12,275 nucleotides of DNA from JAJFVC01 sp039698075 (GCA_039698075.1 JBDKTJ010000166.1:1-12275), one strand, 5' to 3'; counted from the first letter of the stretch, positions 1 through 5,851 are shown. Notes: generated from the letters alone by a model not told the origin. Program-made: numbers and translations.

Positions 1-137
1 CGGCGCTGCGCGCAATCGTCGACGAGCCGGCCGAACAACTGCACGACGCCCCGCACAGCACGCCGATCTGCCGGCCCGACGAGGTGATGGCCGCCCGACG
101 CCCGGTTTTGAGGTGGCAAGCGGGAGCCAAGCCGTGA
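1..137 (+). CDS. gcvPB: Glycine dehydrogenase (decarboxylating) subunit 2, C-terminal end (5' partial)
   Basis: Only the last 44 complete codons are present (reading frame from base 3, stop TGA 135-137). The tail contains APHSTPICRPDEVMAARRP followed by VLRW. This resembles the usual end of the P-protein beta subunit (PHTTPV-R-DEV-AAR-P-L-W), the PLP-binding half of the split glycine decarboxylase that releases CO2 from glycine and passes aminomethyl to lipoyl-H-protein. The assignment rests on this short conserved tail. It is strengthened by the next gene, a lipoate/octanoate ligase homologue that would modify the H protein. The stop overlaps the GTG proposed as the next start, which suggests translational coupling. 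The catalytic lysine region lies outside the window. Confidence 0.8.
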   Translation, partial: ALRAIVDEPAEQLHDAPHSTPICRPDEVMAARRPVLRWQAGAKP

Positions 138-979
138 ATGCAGGGGAGCGGGGAGCGGGGAGCGGGGGGAGTTCTCGACCTTTGGCGTCGGGGTTCCAGT
201 TTCCCACCTTTTTGTTGCTCGATCCTCCCGCGGCCGGCGCTTGGAATATGGCGGTCGACGAGGCCCTGTTGGAGTCGGCGGCTTCGGACGGTCGGTGCAC
301 GCTTCGGTTCTACCAATGGCAAGAGCCGACGCTGTCGTTGGGATATTTTCAGACCTACGCCGATCGTTGGCGGCACGAGCCCAGTCGTCGGGCGGCCGCC
401 GTGCGTCGGGCAAGCGGCGGCGGGGCCATCTTGCACGATCACGAGTTGACCTACAGTTTCGCCGTGCCGAGCGATCATCCGCTGGCCGTCGATCGGCTGG
501 GATTTTATCGGGCCGTTCATCAGACGCTGATCGAGACGTTGAGCGATTGGGGCGTCGCGGCCACGATGTTCGCCGAATCAAGCGGCCAACCCGACCCGCG
601 GGAACCTGGTTGCGCGGATCGCCGGATGGACCATTGCTTTCTGTGCTTTCAGCGTCGTGCGCCCGGCGACGTGTTGGTGGGGCAAGCCAAAGTGGCCGGC
701 AGCGCGCAGCGCCGTTGCCAAGGCGCGGTGTTGCAGCATGGCAGCGTGTTGCTGGCCCGATCCGACGCCGCGCCCGAATTGGACGGGCTCGAAGAATTGT
801 CCGGCCGTCGCATCGCGCCGCAATCGTTGGTCGAGGCGTGGCTCAAACGGTTGACCGCGCTGGTCGCCGTTTTCGAACGCATCGACGGCTTGTCGCCCAC
901 GCAGCGTCGCCGCGCCGAACAGTTGGCGGTCGAGAAGTACGGCCACCCGAGCTGGACCGAGCGTCGCGGTCGTGCGTGA
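134..979 (+). CDS. Lipoate-protein ligase A / octanoyltransferase (LipM-like) family protein
   Basis: Predicted to attach lipoate or octanoate to GcvH or the E2 subunits of 2-oxoacid dehydrogenases in the cytoplasm. The family signature is complete. Numbered from GTG 134, there is GAWNMAVDEALL (35-46), RRASGGGAILHDHELTYSF (91-109), the lysine motif AKVAGSAQRR with K186, and LQHGS (201-205). C171 in CFLCF lies 15 residues before K186. As I recall, this is the spacing of the nucleophilic Cys in Bacillus LipM, so octanoyl transfer is as likely as ATP-dependent ligation. The start is uncertain. GTG 134 overlaps the gcvPB stop, but residues 1-20 are low complexity and encoded by a 7-bp tandem repeat; TTG 182 is a plausible alternative. 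The 3' end is modified: the present TGA (977-979) lies inside the left end of an insertion sequence. Without the insertion the frame would read on to TGA 2547-2549, one residue longer. Confidence 0.87.
   Translation: MNAGERGAGSGGSSRPLASGFQFPTFLLLDPPAAGAWNMAVDEALLESAASDGRCTLRFYQWQEPTLSLGYFQTYADRWRHEPSRRAAAVRRASGGGAILHDHELTYSFAVPSDHPLAVDRLGFYRAVHQTLIETLSDWGVAATMFAESSGQPDPREPGCADRRMDHCFLCFQRRAPGDVLVGQAKVAGSAQRRCQGAVLQHGSVLLARSDAAPELDGLEELSGRRIAPQSLVEAWLKRLTALVAVFERIDGLSPTQRRRAEQLAVEKYGHPSWTERRGRA
143..169 (+). repeat. GGGGAGC heptamer tandem repeat (3 copies plus G-run)
   Basis: GGGGAGC occurs three times exactly (143-149, 150-156, 157-163), followed by GGGGGG. It lies just after the gcvPB stop and inside the first codons of the ligase gene if that gene starts at GTG 134. 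Because 7 is not a multiple of 3, a gain or loss of one unit would change the frame from GTG 134 but not from TTG 182. The purine-rich units could also act as ribosome-binding sequence for the later start. Confidence 0.8.
964..971 (+). repeat. Left copy of the 8-bp target-site duplication of the ISKra4 element
   Basis: TCGCGGTC lies immediately outside the left terminal inverted repeat and is repeated exactly at 2531-2538, immediately outside the right one. This marks the insertion point inside the last codons of the ligase gene. Confidence 0.88.
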
Positions 980-1066
980 CAATTTCGACTGGCGCGATCT
1001 GCGGGGTTTGGGTAAACTGCTTGCATATGTGGTTGCAATCGCCTTCACACACGCAAGGAGCACGAG

Positions 1067-1333
1067 ATGGAAACGTCGCCGCGAGTATCGCCGCAGCAGT
1101 TCGCCGATTCGATGAAGCAGGAGTTCGAGGAGTTCGCCAAGCAGGTGATGGACGCCGTCAACGACGCGCCAGATGGGCAGTGGATCGCCGGCAGCGAGGA
1201 ACAGGTGCGAGACCTGTGCGCGGCGATGCGGCAACGGGTTTTTGAAAAAGCTTTGCAGCGGCGTGTCGATGCGGCGGAAGCCGCTTTTCCCCCCTCCGTA
1301 CGATCCAGCGACAAACAAGCGACTGGCCAATAA
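1067..1333 (+). CDS. ISKra4-family transposase, upstream reading frame (orfA)
   Basis: Encodes 88 residues starting METSPRVSPQQFADSMKQ, preceded by a good Shine-Dalgarno AAGGAG (1055-1060). It supplies the N-terminal, mostly helical part of the transposase up to EAAFPP. At the run T4C6 (1285-1294) the protein continues naturally in the +1 frame as PPPYDPATNKRLANKG. Only the last ~12 codons of orfA (VRSSDKQATGQ region, stop TAA 1331-1333) are non-homologous tail. The full-length product after a +1 shift would be about 478 residues, a normal size for the family. orfA alone has no catalytic residues. It could be a truncated regulatory product if frameshifting is programmed, or the front half of a gene broken by a one-base insertion. 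Confidence 0.82.
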   Translation: METSPRVSPQQFADSMKQEFEEFAKQVMDAVNDAPDGQWIAGSEEQVRDLCAAMRQRVFEKALQRRVDAAEAAFPPSVRSSDKQATGQ

Positions 1334-2504
1334 GGGCCGGCAGTCGCACGAAGTTCTTACCGTCAATGGCGAAATCAAAATCGTGCGGCGCTGGTGGCAT
1401 GGCCCACAGATTGGCAGTGTTGCGCCGGCAGACGCGATTCTCGATCGCGACGGAACAACGATCACGCCAGGCGTATTGGAGATGGTGTGTCGCGTGAACC
1501 TGTCGGCGACGAGTTTTGTCCGCGCGGCCGCGGCCTTGGAACGCACGGCGCAGGTAAAACTTTGCGGCGAGCGGTTGCGGCAAGTCGTGGAAGCGATGGG
1601 GCGTCGCGTGTTGAAAGCCCAGCAAAACGACGCCATCGCCGTGACGTGGCACGCGGAGGATTGCACTTTGCCAGAGGGCGAAACAGGCCGGAAAACGCGG
1701 GTTTACACGGGCTGCGACGGCGTGATGGTGCCGATCATCACGGAAGCCGAAAAGATCAAACGGCGCGACAAGGTCAAAGCCAAGCGTCGTCGCATCGGCA
1801 AAAAATGCAAACCGTTGCCGCCGCGCAAGCGAGGCTCGGACCTGCCGTGGAAGGAGTTCAAGGTCGCCTTCTTTTACAGCGAGGGCGCAAAGCATCAGCA
1901 TGTTGCCTTCACGCATGGCAATCACATCGCGGCGGGAAAGCTGCTGCGTCGTGAAGCGGACCGTCTGCGATTTCGGACGGCCGACGAGCGTGTGGGCTTG
2001 GTGGACGGGGCCGTCTGGATTCGCGAACAGATGCAGTTGCACTTCGCCGAATTGGACGCCTTGGGCTTGGACTTCTACCACCTGAGCGAAAACGTTCACC
2101 GGGCGCGTCGCAAGGTGTTTGGCGAGGAATCGCCCGAGGGCAAAGCGTGGGCTGAGGAATTGATGCACGTGTTCAAGCACGAAGGCTGCGCGGCGGGCTG
2201 GGAGCGAATCCTCCCGTGGCGTGCAAGTCTGCGTGGCAAGGCGAAACGCAAAGCGGCGGATCGACTGCTGCACTTCGTCTCGGCGCGTCGGGACATGATT
2301 CGTTACCCGGAGTTCCGGGAGCGTGGTTGGCAGATCGGCAGCGGCCCGACGGAATCGCAGTGTAAACTATGCACGAAACGGCTGAAGGGTTATGGCCGCC
2401 GTTGGGACCGGCCCAACGCCACGGCCGTCGCGGCCTTGGATACGCTGGACAGAAACGGCCAATGGCGTCAAGTCTGGCCAAATGCCCGCTACGCCACGAC
2501 TTAA
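1173..2504 (+). CDS. ISKra4-family transposase, catalytic reading frame (orfB)
   Basis: This is the DDE-type transposase catalytic part, which cuts and joins IS ends. The frame is open from ATG 1173, but genuine family sequence begins around base 1293; residues 1-40 are an out-of-frame reading of orfA. So orfB is most likely made as an orfA-orfB fusion by a +1 shift at 1289-1295. Recognisable features, in orfB numbering, are PPYDPATNKRLANKG (41-55), HAEDC and GCDGVMVP with candidate acidic residue D182, VGLVDGAVW with D278, LDFYHLSENVHRARR (299-313), and the terminal IGSGPTESQCK with E394 followed by KRLKGYGRRWDRPNA. The order D-D-E and the GSGPTES-K-RLKG-G-RW block are typical of ISKra4. The frame is otherwise intact to TAA 2502-2504, with no internal stops. 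Confidence 0.88.
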   Translation: MGSGSPAARNRCETCARRCGNGFLKKLCSGVSMRRKPLFPPPYDPATNKRLANKGRQSHEVLTVNGEIKIVRRWWHGPQIGSVAPADAILDRDGTTITPGVLEMVCRVNLSATSFVRAAAALERTAQVKLCGERLRQVVEAMGRRVLKAQQNDAIAVTWHAEDCTLPEGETGRKTRVYTGCDGVMVPIITEAEKIKRRDKVKAKRRRIGKKCKPLPPRKRGSDLPWKEFKVAFFYSEGAKHQHVAFTHGNHIAAGKLLRREADRLRFRTADERVGLVDGAVWIREQMQLHFAELDALGLDFYHLSENVHRARRKVFGEESPEGKAWAEELMHVFKHEGCAAGWERILPWRASLRGKAKRKAADRLLHFVSARRDMIRYPEFRERGWQIGSGPTESQCKLCTKRLKGYGRRWDRPNATAVAALDTLDRNGQWRQVWPNARYATT

Positions 2505-2530
2505 CGCAGCCCAGAACGCTGGTCACGCAC

Positions 2531-2538
2531 TCGCGGTC
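2531..2538 (+). repeat. Right copy of the 8-bp target-site duplication of the ISKra4 element
   Basis: TCGCGGTC, identical to 964-971, lies directly after the right inverted repeat. Everything from here onward is chromosomal flank: the displaced ligase stop (2547-2549) and the native promoter region of the next gene. Confidence 0.88.
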
Positions 2539-2550
2539 GCGGGTCTTGAC

Positions 2551-2579
2551 TTTCACCGCGATTTGTGTTGTTTTATAGA
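2551..2579 (+). promoter_or_regulatory. Candidate promoter of the RmlD-like gene
   Basis: TATAGA (2574-2579) has a TTTCAC at 2551-2556, a 17-nt spacing. A better -35 match, TTGACT (2546-2551), is 22 nt away and so too far. The site is in chromosomal sequence to the right of the IS and predicts a leader of about 10 nt before ATG 2596. It is a moderate match only. Confidence 0.4.
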
Positions 2580-2595
2580 GTTTTTGCCGTCCGCC

Positions 2596-3609
2596 ATGAT
2601 TTGCCGCATCGACCCGCCGACCGAACCTCCGCTGCCGCTTCTGATCACCGGCATCGCCGGCGTGCCCGGCTACAATGCGATGGCCTATTTCGCGGCGAAA
2701 TATCCCCGCCAGGTGTTCGGCATTCGGCAGGCGGACAATGTTCGGTTGGTCGGGCCGGGCGTGGTCGCCTGCAACGCCGAGGACCGCGAAGGGCTCGAAC
2801 GGTTGTTCGAGGAGCATCGGTTTGCCGCGGTGCTGGATTGCGCCGGCAACTGCGCGTTGAAGCCGTGCGAATTGGCGCCCGAGCTGGCTTGGCGCATCAA
2901 CGTCGGGGGCGTGCGGAATCTGCTTTCGCAGACCGTGCCGCGCGGCGTCCGATTGGTCCATCTGTCGTGCGATCTGGTTTTTTCGGGCGACCACGGATGC
3001 GGCGGCTATGTCGAAACCGACCCGACCGATCCGGTGACCGTCTACGGAAAGACGATGGCGGCGGCCGAGGAGGAAATCCTGTCGCGCGACCCGACGGCTT
3101 GCATTTTGCGGATTTCGCTGCCGATGGGCGTCAGTTTCAGCGGACACGCCGGCGCGATCGACTGGATCGCGTCCCGATTCAAAAAGTCGCGGCCCGCCAC
3201 GCTCTACCTCGACGAGGTGCGCACGCCGACGTACACCGATTGCTTGAACCGATTGTACGAACGCATGTTGGCCGGCGGTTGGAGCGGCATTTTTCACGCC
3301 GGCGCGCGGCGACGTTTGAGCCTCTATCAGATCGCGCAGATCATCAATCGCGTCGGCGGATACGATCCCGACTGCCTGATCGGCATTCCACGCGCCGAGG
3401 CCGGTCCGATTCCGCCCCGGGCGGGCAACGTGTGCATGGATTGCAGCAAACTGATCGCCGCGTTGGGCTACGACCCGTTCGATCCTTGGCCCTATTGCGA
3501 CCAATTGACGCCGACTCATGACCAATGGCATCGCGAGCGGCCGGCCGGCGAATCGGGCTCGCCCAAGTGGCTGCACGAAGTGTTGGCCACGAATCCGAAT
3601 CTTTCGTAG
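2596..3609 (+). CDS. RmlD-like SDR-family NAD(P)-binding protein with altered catalytic residues
   Basis: A 337-residue Rossmann-fold protein of the extended SDR/RmlD type. Members reduce dTDP-4-dehydrorhamnose, or serve as non-reducing relatives such as the regulatory subunit of methionine adenosyltransferase. The nucleotide motif LITGIAGVPGYN (GxxGxxG at 19-25) is intact. The segment VHLSCDLVFSGD (121-132) matches the RmlD ISTDYVFDG strand, with Cys125 where the catalytic Thr normally is. VYGKTMAAAEEE (149-160) matches YG-x-x-K-x-x-x-E: Tyr150 is kept but the lysine four residues later is Met154. No rhamnose-pathway genes are nearby, so the substrate is unknown. ATG 2596 is chosen because the Rossmann strand starts 14 residues later and upstream sequence in this frame is IS and spacer. 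Before the IS arrived this gene lay 46 nt after the ligase gene. Confidence 0.83.
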   Translation: MICRIDPPTEPPLPLLITGIAGVPGYNAMAYFAAKYPRQVFGIRQADNVRLVGPGVVACNAEDREGLERLFEEHRFAAVLDCAGNCALKPCELAPELAWRINVGGVRNLLSQTVPRGVRLVHLSCDLVFSGDHGCGGYVETDPTDPVTVYGKTMAAAEEEILSRDPTACILRISLPMGVSFSGHAGAIDWIASRFKKSRPATLYLDEVRTPTYTDCLNRLYERMLAGGWSGIFHAGARRRLSLYQIAQIINRVGGYDPDCLIGIPRAEAGPIPPRAGNVCMDCSKLIAALGYDPFDPWPYCDQLTPTHDQWHRERPAGESGSPKWLHEVLATNPNLS

Positions 3610-3620
3610 GGCGGCGCGGG

Positions 3621-3657
3621 CTCACGGAACGCGAACCGGATTCTCACCGAACGGTGA
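3621..3657 (+). promoter_or_regulatory. Operator-like direct repeats and palindrome
   Basis: CTCACGGAACG (3621-3631) and CTCACCGAACG (3643-3653) match at 10 of 11 bases and start 22 bp apart, about two helical turns. The second copy is part of the perfect palindrome TCACCG-AA-CGGTGA (3644-3657). The palindrome ends one base before the -35 box of the promoter below. A regulator bound here could activate or repress that promoter. No regulator gene was recognised nearby. Confidence 0.45.
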
Positions 3658-3658
3658 C

Positions 3659-3687
3659 TTGACCCCCATTTCACGGCAAGTTACGAT
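3659..3687 (+). promoter_or_regulatory. Strong sigma70-type promoter
   Basis: TTGACC (3659-3664) and TACGAT (3682-3687) are separated by 17 nt, among the best housekeeping-type matches in the window. Predicted initiation near 3694 leaves a leader of about 15 nt containing GAAGGA before ATG 3709. Confidence 0.6.
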
Positions 3688-3708
3688 GGGTGAAGGATCG
3701 GACCTGTC

Positions 3709-4047
3709 ATGTTCCTTTGGAAGTCGTCGCAAAATCGTTTGGGATCGCTTGTGCTGGCGGTCGGCTATTTGCTGACGGTCACGGTTTCAGGCTCGTTCCA
3801 CGACCATCATCACGGACATGGCGATCCTTCCGATTCTTCGCGGCCGGGCGTTTCGGCGCTGCACGGCGATCAGCACGGCGAGTGTTCGGTTTGCCAGTTT
3901 TTGGCCCAAAAGCCGGCTCCCGTGGCCGTGGTCGCGGTGGCCGACGTCGGCCAGCTCGTGCAAACGGTCGTGTCGTCGTCGCTCAGTCGCGTGTCGACCG
4001 GCGTCTTTTCCGCCTGGCAAAGCCGCGCTCCGCCCCGTTCTGTCTGA
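3709..4047 (+). CDS. Small His-rich exported protein with CxxC motif (DUF2946-like)
   Basis: A 112-residue protein. Residues 1-29 form a signal peptide or membrane anchor (basic start, then LGSLVLAVGYLLTVTV). A histidine cluster HDHHHGHGD follows (31-39), then more histidines (52, 56), the motif CSVCQFLAQKP (59-69), a hydrophobic stretch (70-90) and a C-terminal SRAPPRSV. This order (signal, histidines, C-x2-C-xFLA, hydrophobic segment, RAPP tail) resembles small DUF2946-type proteins, which are often found near copper or other metal genes. The resemblance is from memory, and metal binding is inferred from the His/Cys content only. Function is otherwise unknown. It has its own strong promoter with an operator-like palindrome. 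The DUF1559 gene follows 97 nt downstream and may be co-transcribed. Confidence 0.7.
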   Translation: MFLWKSSQNRLGSLVLAVGYLLTVTVSGSFHDHHHGHGDPSDSSRPGVSALHGDQHGECSVCQFLAQKPAPVAVVAVADVGQLVQTVVSSSLSRVSTGVFSAWQSRAPPRSV

Positions 4048-4079
4048 ACGATTCTTAATTTCATTTTGTGGTCCCTCTG

Positions 4080-4117
4080 CGCGCGCCGACGAAGGTTGTT
4101 CGTTGGTTCTACGCGCG
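4080..4117 (+). promoter_or_regulatory. Hairpin in the leader of the DUF1559 gene
   Basis: CCGACGAA (4086-4093) pairs with TTCGTTGG (4099-4106) around a 5-nt loop, with one G-U pair. CGCGCG at 4080-4085 and 4112-4117 extends the stem across a 5-nt bulge. No T-run follows, so it is not a typical terminator. It ends 16 nt before the AGGAGG and may influence translation or RNA stability. Confidence 0.35.
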
Positions 4118-4133
4118 GCGGCTTTCGTTCAGC

Positions 4134-4139
4134 AGGAGG
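4134..4139 (+). promoter_or_regulatory. Consensus Shine-Dalgarno of the DUF1559 gene
   Basis: A perfect AGGAGG lies five bases before ATG 4145 and settles the start against the longer upstream open frame. It stands out because most other genes here lack a clear ribosome-binding site. Confidence 0.75.
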
Positions 4140-4144
4140 TTTTT

Positions 4145-5053
4145 ATGATCGCGCGAAGAGTTCGCGGTTTTACCTTGGTGGAACTATTGGTCGTCATCAC
4201 GATCATCGGAATTTTGATCGCCCTGTTGCTGCCGGCGGTGCAAGCGGCCCGCGAGGCGGCTCGACGAATGAGTTGCAGCAACAATCTGAAGCAGGTCGGA
4301 TTGGCGTTGCATAGGTATCACGGCTCGCACGGCTGTTTACCGGCCGGTTGGCGAGCCTACGACAAGAACACGGGCAAACCCTACGCCTTGGGCGAGCCCG
4401 GTTGGGGTTGGGCCGCGTGCATTCTGCCGTTTCTCGAACAGCAGAACATCGTGGCGGGCATGATCCATTACGACAAGTCCATCGCGGATTCCGAAAACGC
4501 CCAAGCGCAAATGTATGTGCTCCAGGTGTTTCGATGCCCGTCGGACACCGGCGACTCGACCTTCAAACCAGAGGACGAAATCGCCACGGTGATTCCGAAA
4601 TTGGCCACGGCCAACTACATCGGCGTGTTCGGGACCGAAAACATTCACTCGTGCGGCACCGTGACCAACGGCCAGCCGTGCACCAGCAACGGCACGTTCT
4701 TCCACAACAGCATGGTCCGGTTCGCCGACATCCGGGACGGCCTGAGCCAGACGTTCCTCGTCGGCGAGCGTCGATCCGAACCGGACGCCGCAGAACCGGT
4801 GTTCTCCGCCTGGTTGGGCTCGCCGAGCAGTGATGCCTGCGCTCCGGGCTTGGTCGTGGGAACGGCCGGCTACGCGCCGAACAGCAGCGAGGAGGACGCC
4901 CACAACTTCAGCAGCCATCACACCACCGGCACGCATTTTCTGGTGGGCGACGGCTCGGTCCACATGGTCTCGCAGTACATCGACACGACGGCTTTTCACG
5001 CCCTATGTACGCGGGACAAAGGCGAAATCATCGGATCGGGATTCGGCGAGTGA
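4145..5053 (+). CDS. DUF1559 domain prepilin-like protein
   Basis: A 302-residue pseudopilin-type protein from a family greatly expanded in planctomycetes. The N-terminus MIARRVRGFTLVELLVVITIIG is a type IV prepilin leader: a basic leader, cleavage expected between Gly8 and Phe9, Glu at position 5 of the mature protein (E13), and a hydrophobic helix to about residue 30. Next comes the DUF1559 hallmark AVQAAREAARRMSCSNNLKQ (31-50) and a short LHRYH. The globular region carries CPSD, NYIGVFG and IRDGLSQTFLVGERR, and ends with the typical THFLVGDGSVHMVSQYIDT block. It is probably processed by a PilD-like peptidase and placed in the cell envelope; the role is unknown. It ends 8 nt from the convergent lipoprotein gene, with no terminator visible between them. 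Confidence 0.92.
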   Translation: MIARRVRGFTLVELLVVITIIGILIALLLPAVQAAREAARRMSCSNNLKQVGLALHRYHGSHGCLPAGWRAYDKNTGKPYALGEPGWGWAACILPFLEQQNIVAGMIHYDKSIADSENAQAQMYVLQVFRCPSDTGDSTFKPEDEIATVIPKLATANYIGVFGTENIHSCGTVTNGQPCTSNGTFFHNSMVRFADIRDGLSQTFLVGERRSEPDAAEPVFSAWLGSPSSDACAPGLVVGTAGYAPNSSEEDAHNFSSHHTTGTHFLVGDGSVHMVSQYIDTTAFHALCTRDKGEIIGSGFGE

Positions 5054-5061
5054 TCGTTCCG

Positions 5062-5817
5062 TCACTGCAACGGAGCGGGATCGCGGCTGACGACGCGCGA
5101 AACAGGCGCCGACCCGGACGTCGTCGTGCTTTGAAGCGACGTGATGCGCGAAGCGACTTGCGTCTGGCGATTGTCGTGCCAGTAGGAACGCTGGTAGTTG
5201 GCCAGCGCCTGGGCCGTGTCGCCCGAATCCTCGCGGATTTTGCCCAACGCGGTCAACGCGCGCGGATTGTCCGGTTCGGCGGCCAGCGCCTCGATCAGAT
5301 GCTCCTTGGCGGCCTGGCGATTGCCGAACTCGTCGTTTAGCCGGGCCAGCTCGATCTTGGCGTCGGCCGTGTTCGGTTGGCGTTGGGCCCAGCCTTCGAT
5401 CAGGCGAAAGGCCTCGTCGGTGCGTCCCTGTTCGGCCAACAAAACGGCCAGCCCGCGGTAGCAGTCCGTGTGATTGGCGTTTCGATCCAAACAGAGATTG
5501 TAATAGGTCTCGGCCTGATCGAGGTCCGACTTGCGGTGTTCAAGCCGGCCGAGGCGATGGTAGGTGGCCGCCATGTTGTAGTACGCGTCCGCACTGGTCG
5601 GATCGGCGTAGGCGGCCTCTTGGAACTCCTTGACGGCGTCTTGGTAGCGAGCTTGCTGGAACAATTGGACGCCCTCGGCGTTGCGGCCTTGGGCTGTCAG
5701 CTCGCCGCATCCGGAAAGTCCGAGCGACAAAAGGGCCGACGCGATCCAGCCTGCGCCGTACAGCGCGGACTTGGACCGGTCTCCGATTTCAAAACCACAA
5801 AGGATAGGAATTGCCAC
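5062..5817 (-). CDS. TPR-repeat lipoprotein
   Basis: A 251-residue exported scaffold-type protein. After a 20-residue N-terminal segment comes a hydrophobic stretch, WIASALLSLGLSGC, whose LSGC lipobox predicts lipidation of Cys37. From about residue 47 to 230 it consists of TPR helical hairpins, for example GVQLFQQARYQDAVKEFQEA, DAYYNMAATYHRLGRL, DCYRGLAVLLAEQGRTDEAF and RALTALGKIREDSGDTAQAL, some five repeats. TPRs bind partner proteins; the partner is unknown. The start is GTG 5815-5817, the only start codon before the signal sequence. It is preceded by a good promoter and a weak AGGTGAGG. The signal region is longer than usual at its N-terminus, so the exact start is less certain than the gene. 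Confidence 0.86.
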   Translation of the reverse strand: MAIPILCGFEIGDRSKSALYGAGWIASALLSLGLSGCGELTAQGRNAEGVQLFQQARYQDAVKEFQEAAYADPTSADAYYNMAATYHRLGRLEHRKSDLDQAETYYNLCLDRNANHTDCYRGLAVLLAEQGRTDEAFRLIEGWAQRQPNTADAKIELARLNDEFGNRQAAKEHLIEALAAEPDNPRALTALGKIREDSGDTAQALANYQRSYWHDNRQTQVASRITSLQSTTTSGSAPVSRVVSRDPAPLQ

Positions 5818-5851
5818 GGCGTTCTCGCCTCACCTATTACCAGGAGGCGGA

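Larger units (their letters stand above)
972..2530 (+). mobile_element. ISKra4-family insertion sequence, 1559 bp, complete with target-site duplication
   Basis: The boundaries come from three matching signals. GTGCGTGAC (972-980) is the exact reverse complement of GTCACGCAC (2522-2530). TCGCGGTC directly flanks both ends as an 8-bp duplication. The frame-split transposase fills the interior. Beyond the 9 perfect bases, similarity between the ends is weak and gapped, so the inverted repeats are short or imperfect. The perfect duplication indicates a fairly recent insertion. Joining the flanks through one copy of the duplication restores an open frame for the ligase gene, ending at TGA 2547-2549, 46 nt before the RmlD-like ATG. 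The IS reads in the same direction as its neighbours and separates the gcvPB/ligase unit from the SDR gene. Confidence 0.88.

Noticed and set aside
113..136. GTG 113 as ligase start
   Set aside because: It lies deeper in gcvPB. GTG 134 gives the typical short overlap, and the added residues are not conserved in the family.
241..1245. Plus-strand open frame of 334 codons overlapping the ligase gene and orfA
   Set aside because: Arg-rich shadow frame that runs across the IS left boundary. The ligase signature lies in a different frame.
578..1666. Long minus-strand open frame (362 codons) opposite the ligase and the transposase
   Set aside because: It spans the IS boundary, has no recognisable domain, and is explained by GC-rich codon bias of the real genes on the other strand.
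2173..3576. Minus-strand open frame of 467 codons opposite the RmlD-like gene
   Set aside because: It crosses the IS end and lacks motifs; the + strand has a full SDR fold with nucleotide motif.
5054..5061. Terminator between the convergent DUF1559 and TPR genes
   Set aside because: Only 8 nt separate the stops and no hairpin with a T-run is visible on either strand around them.
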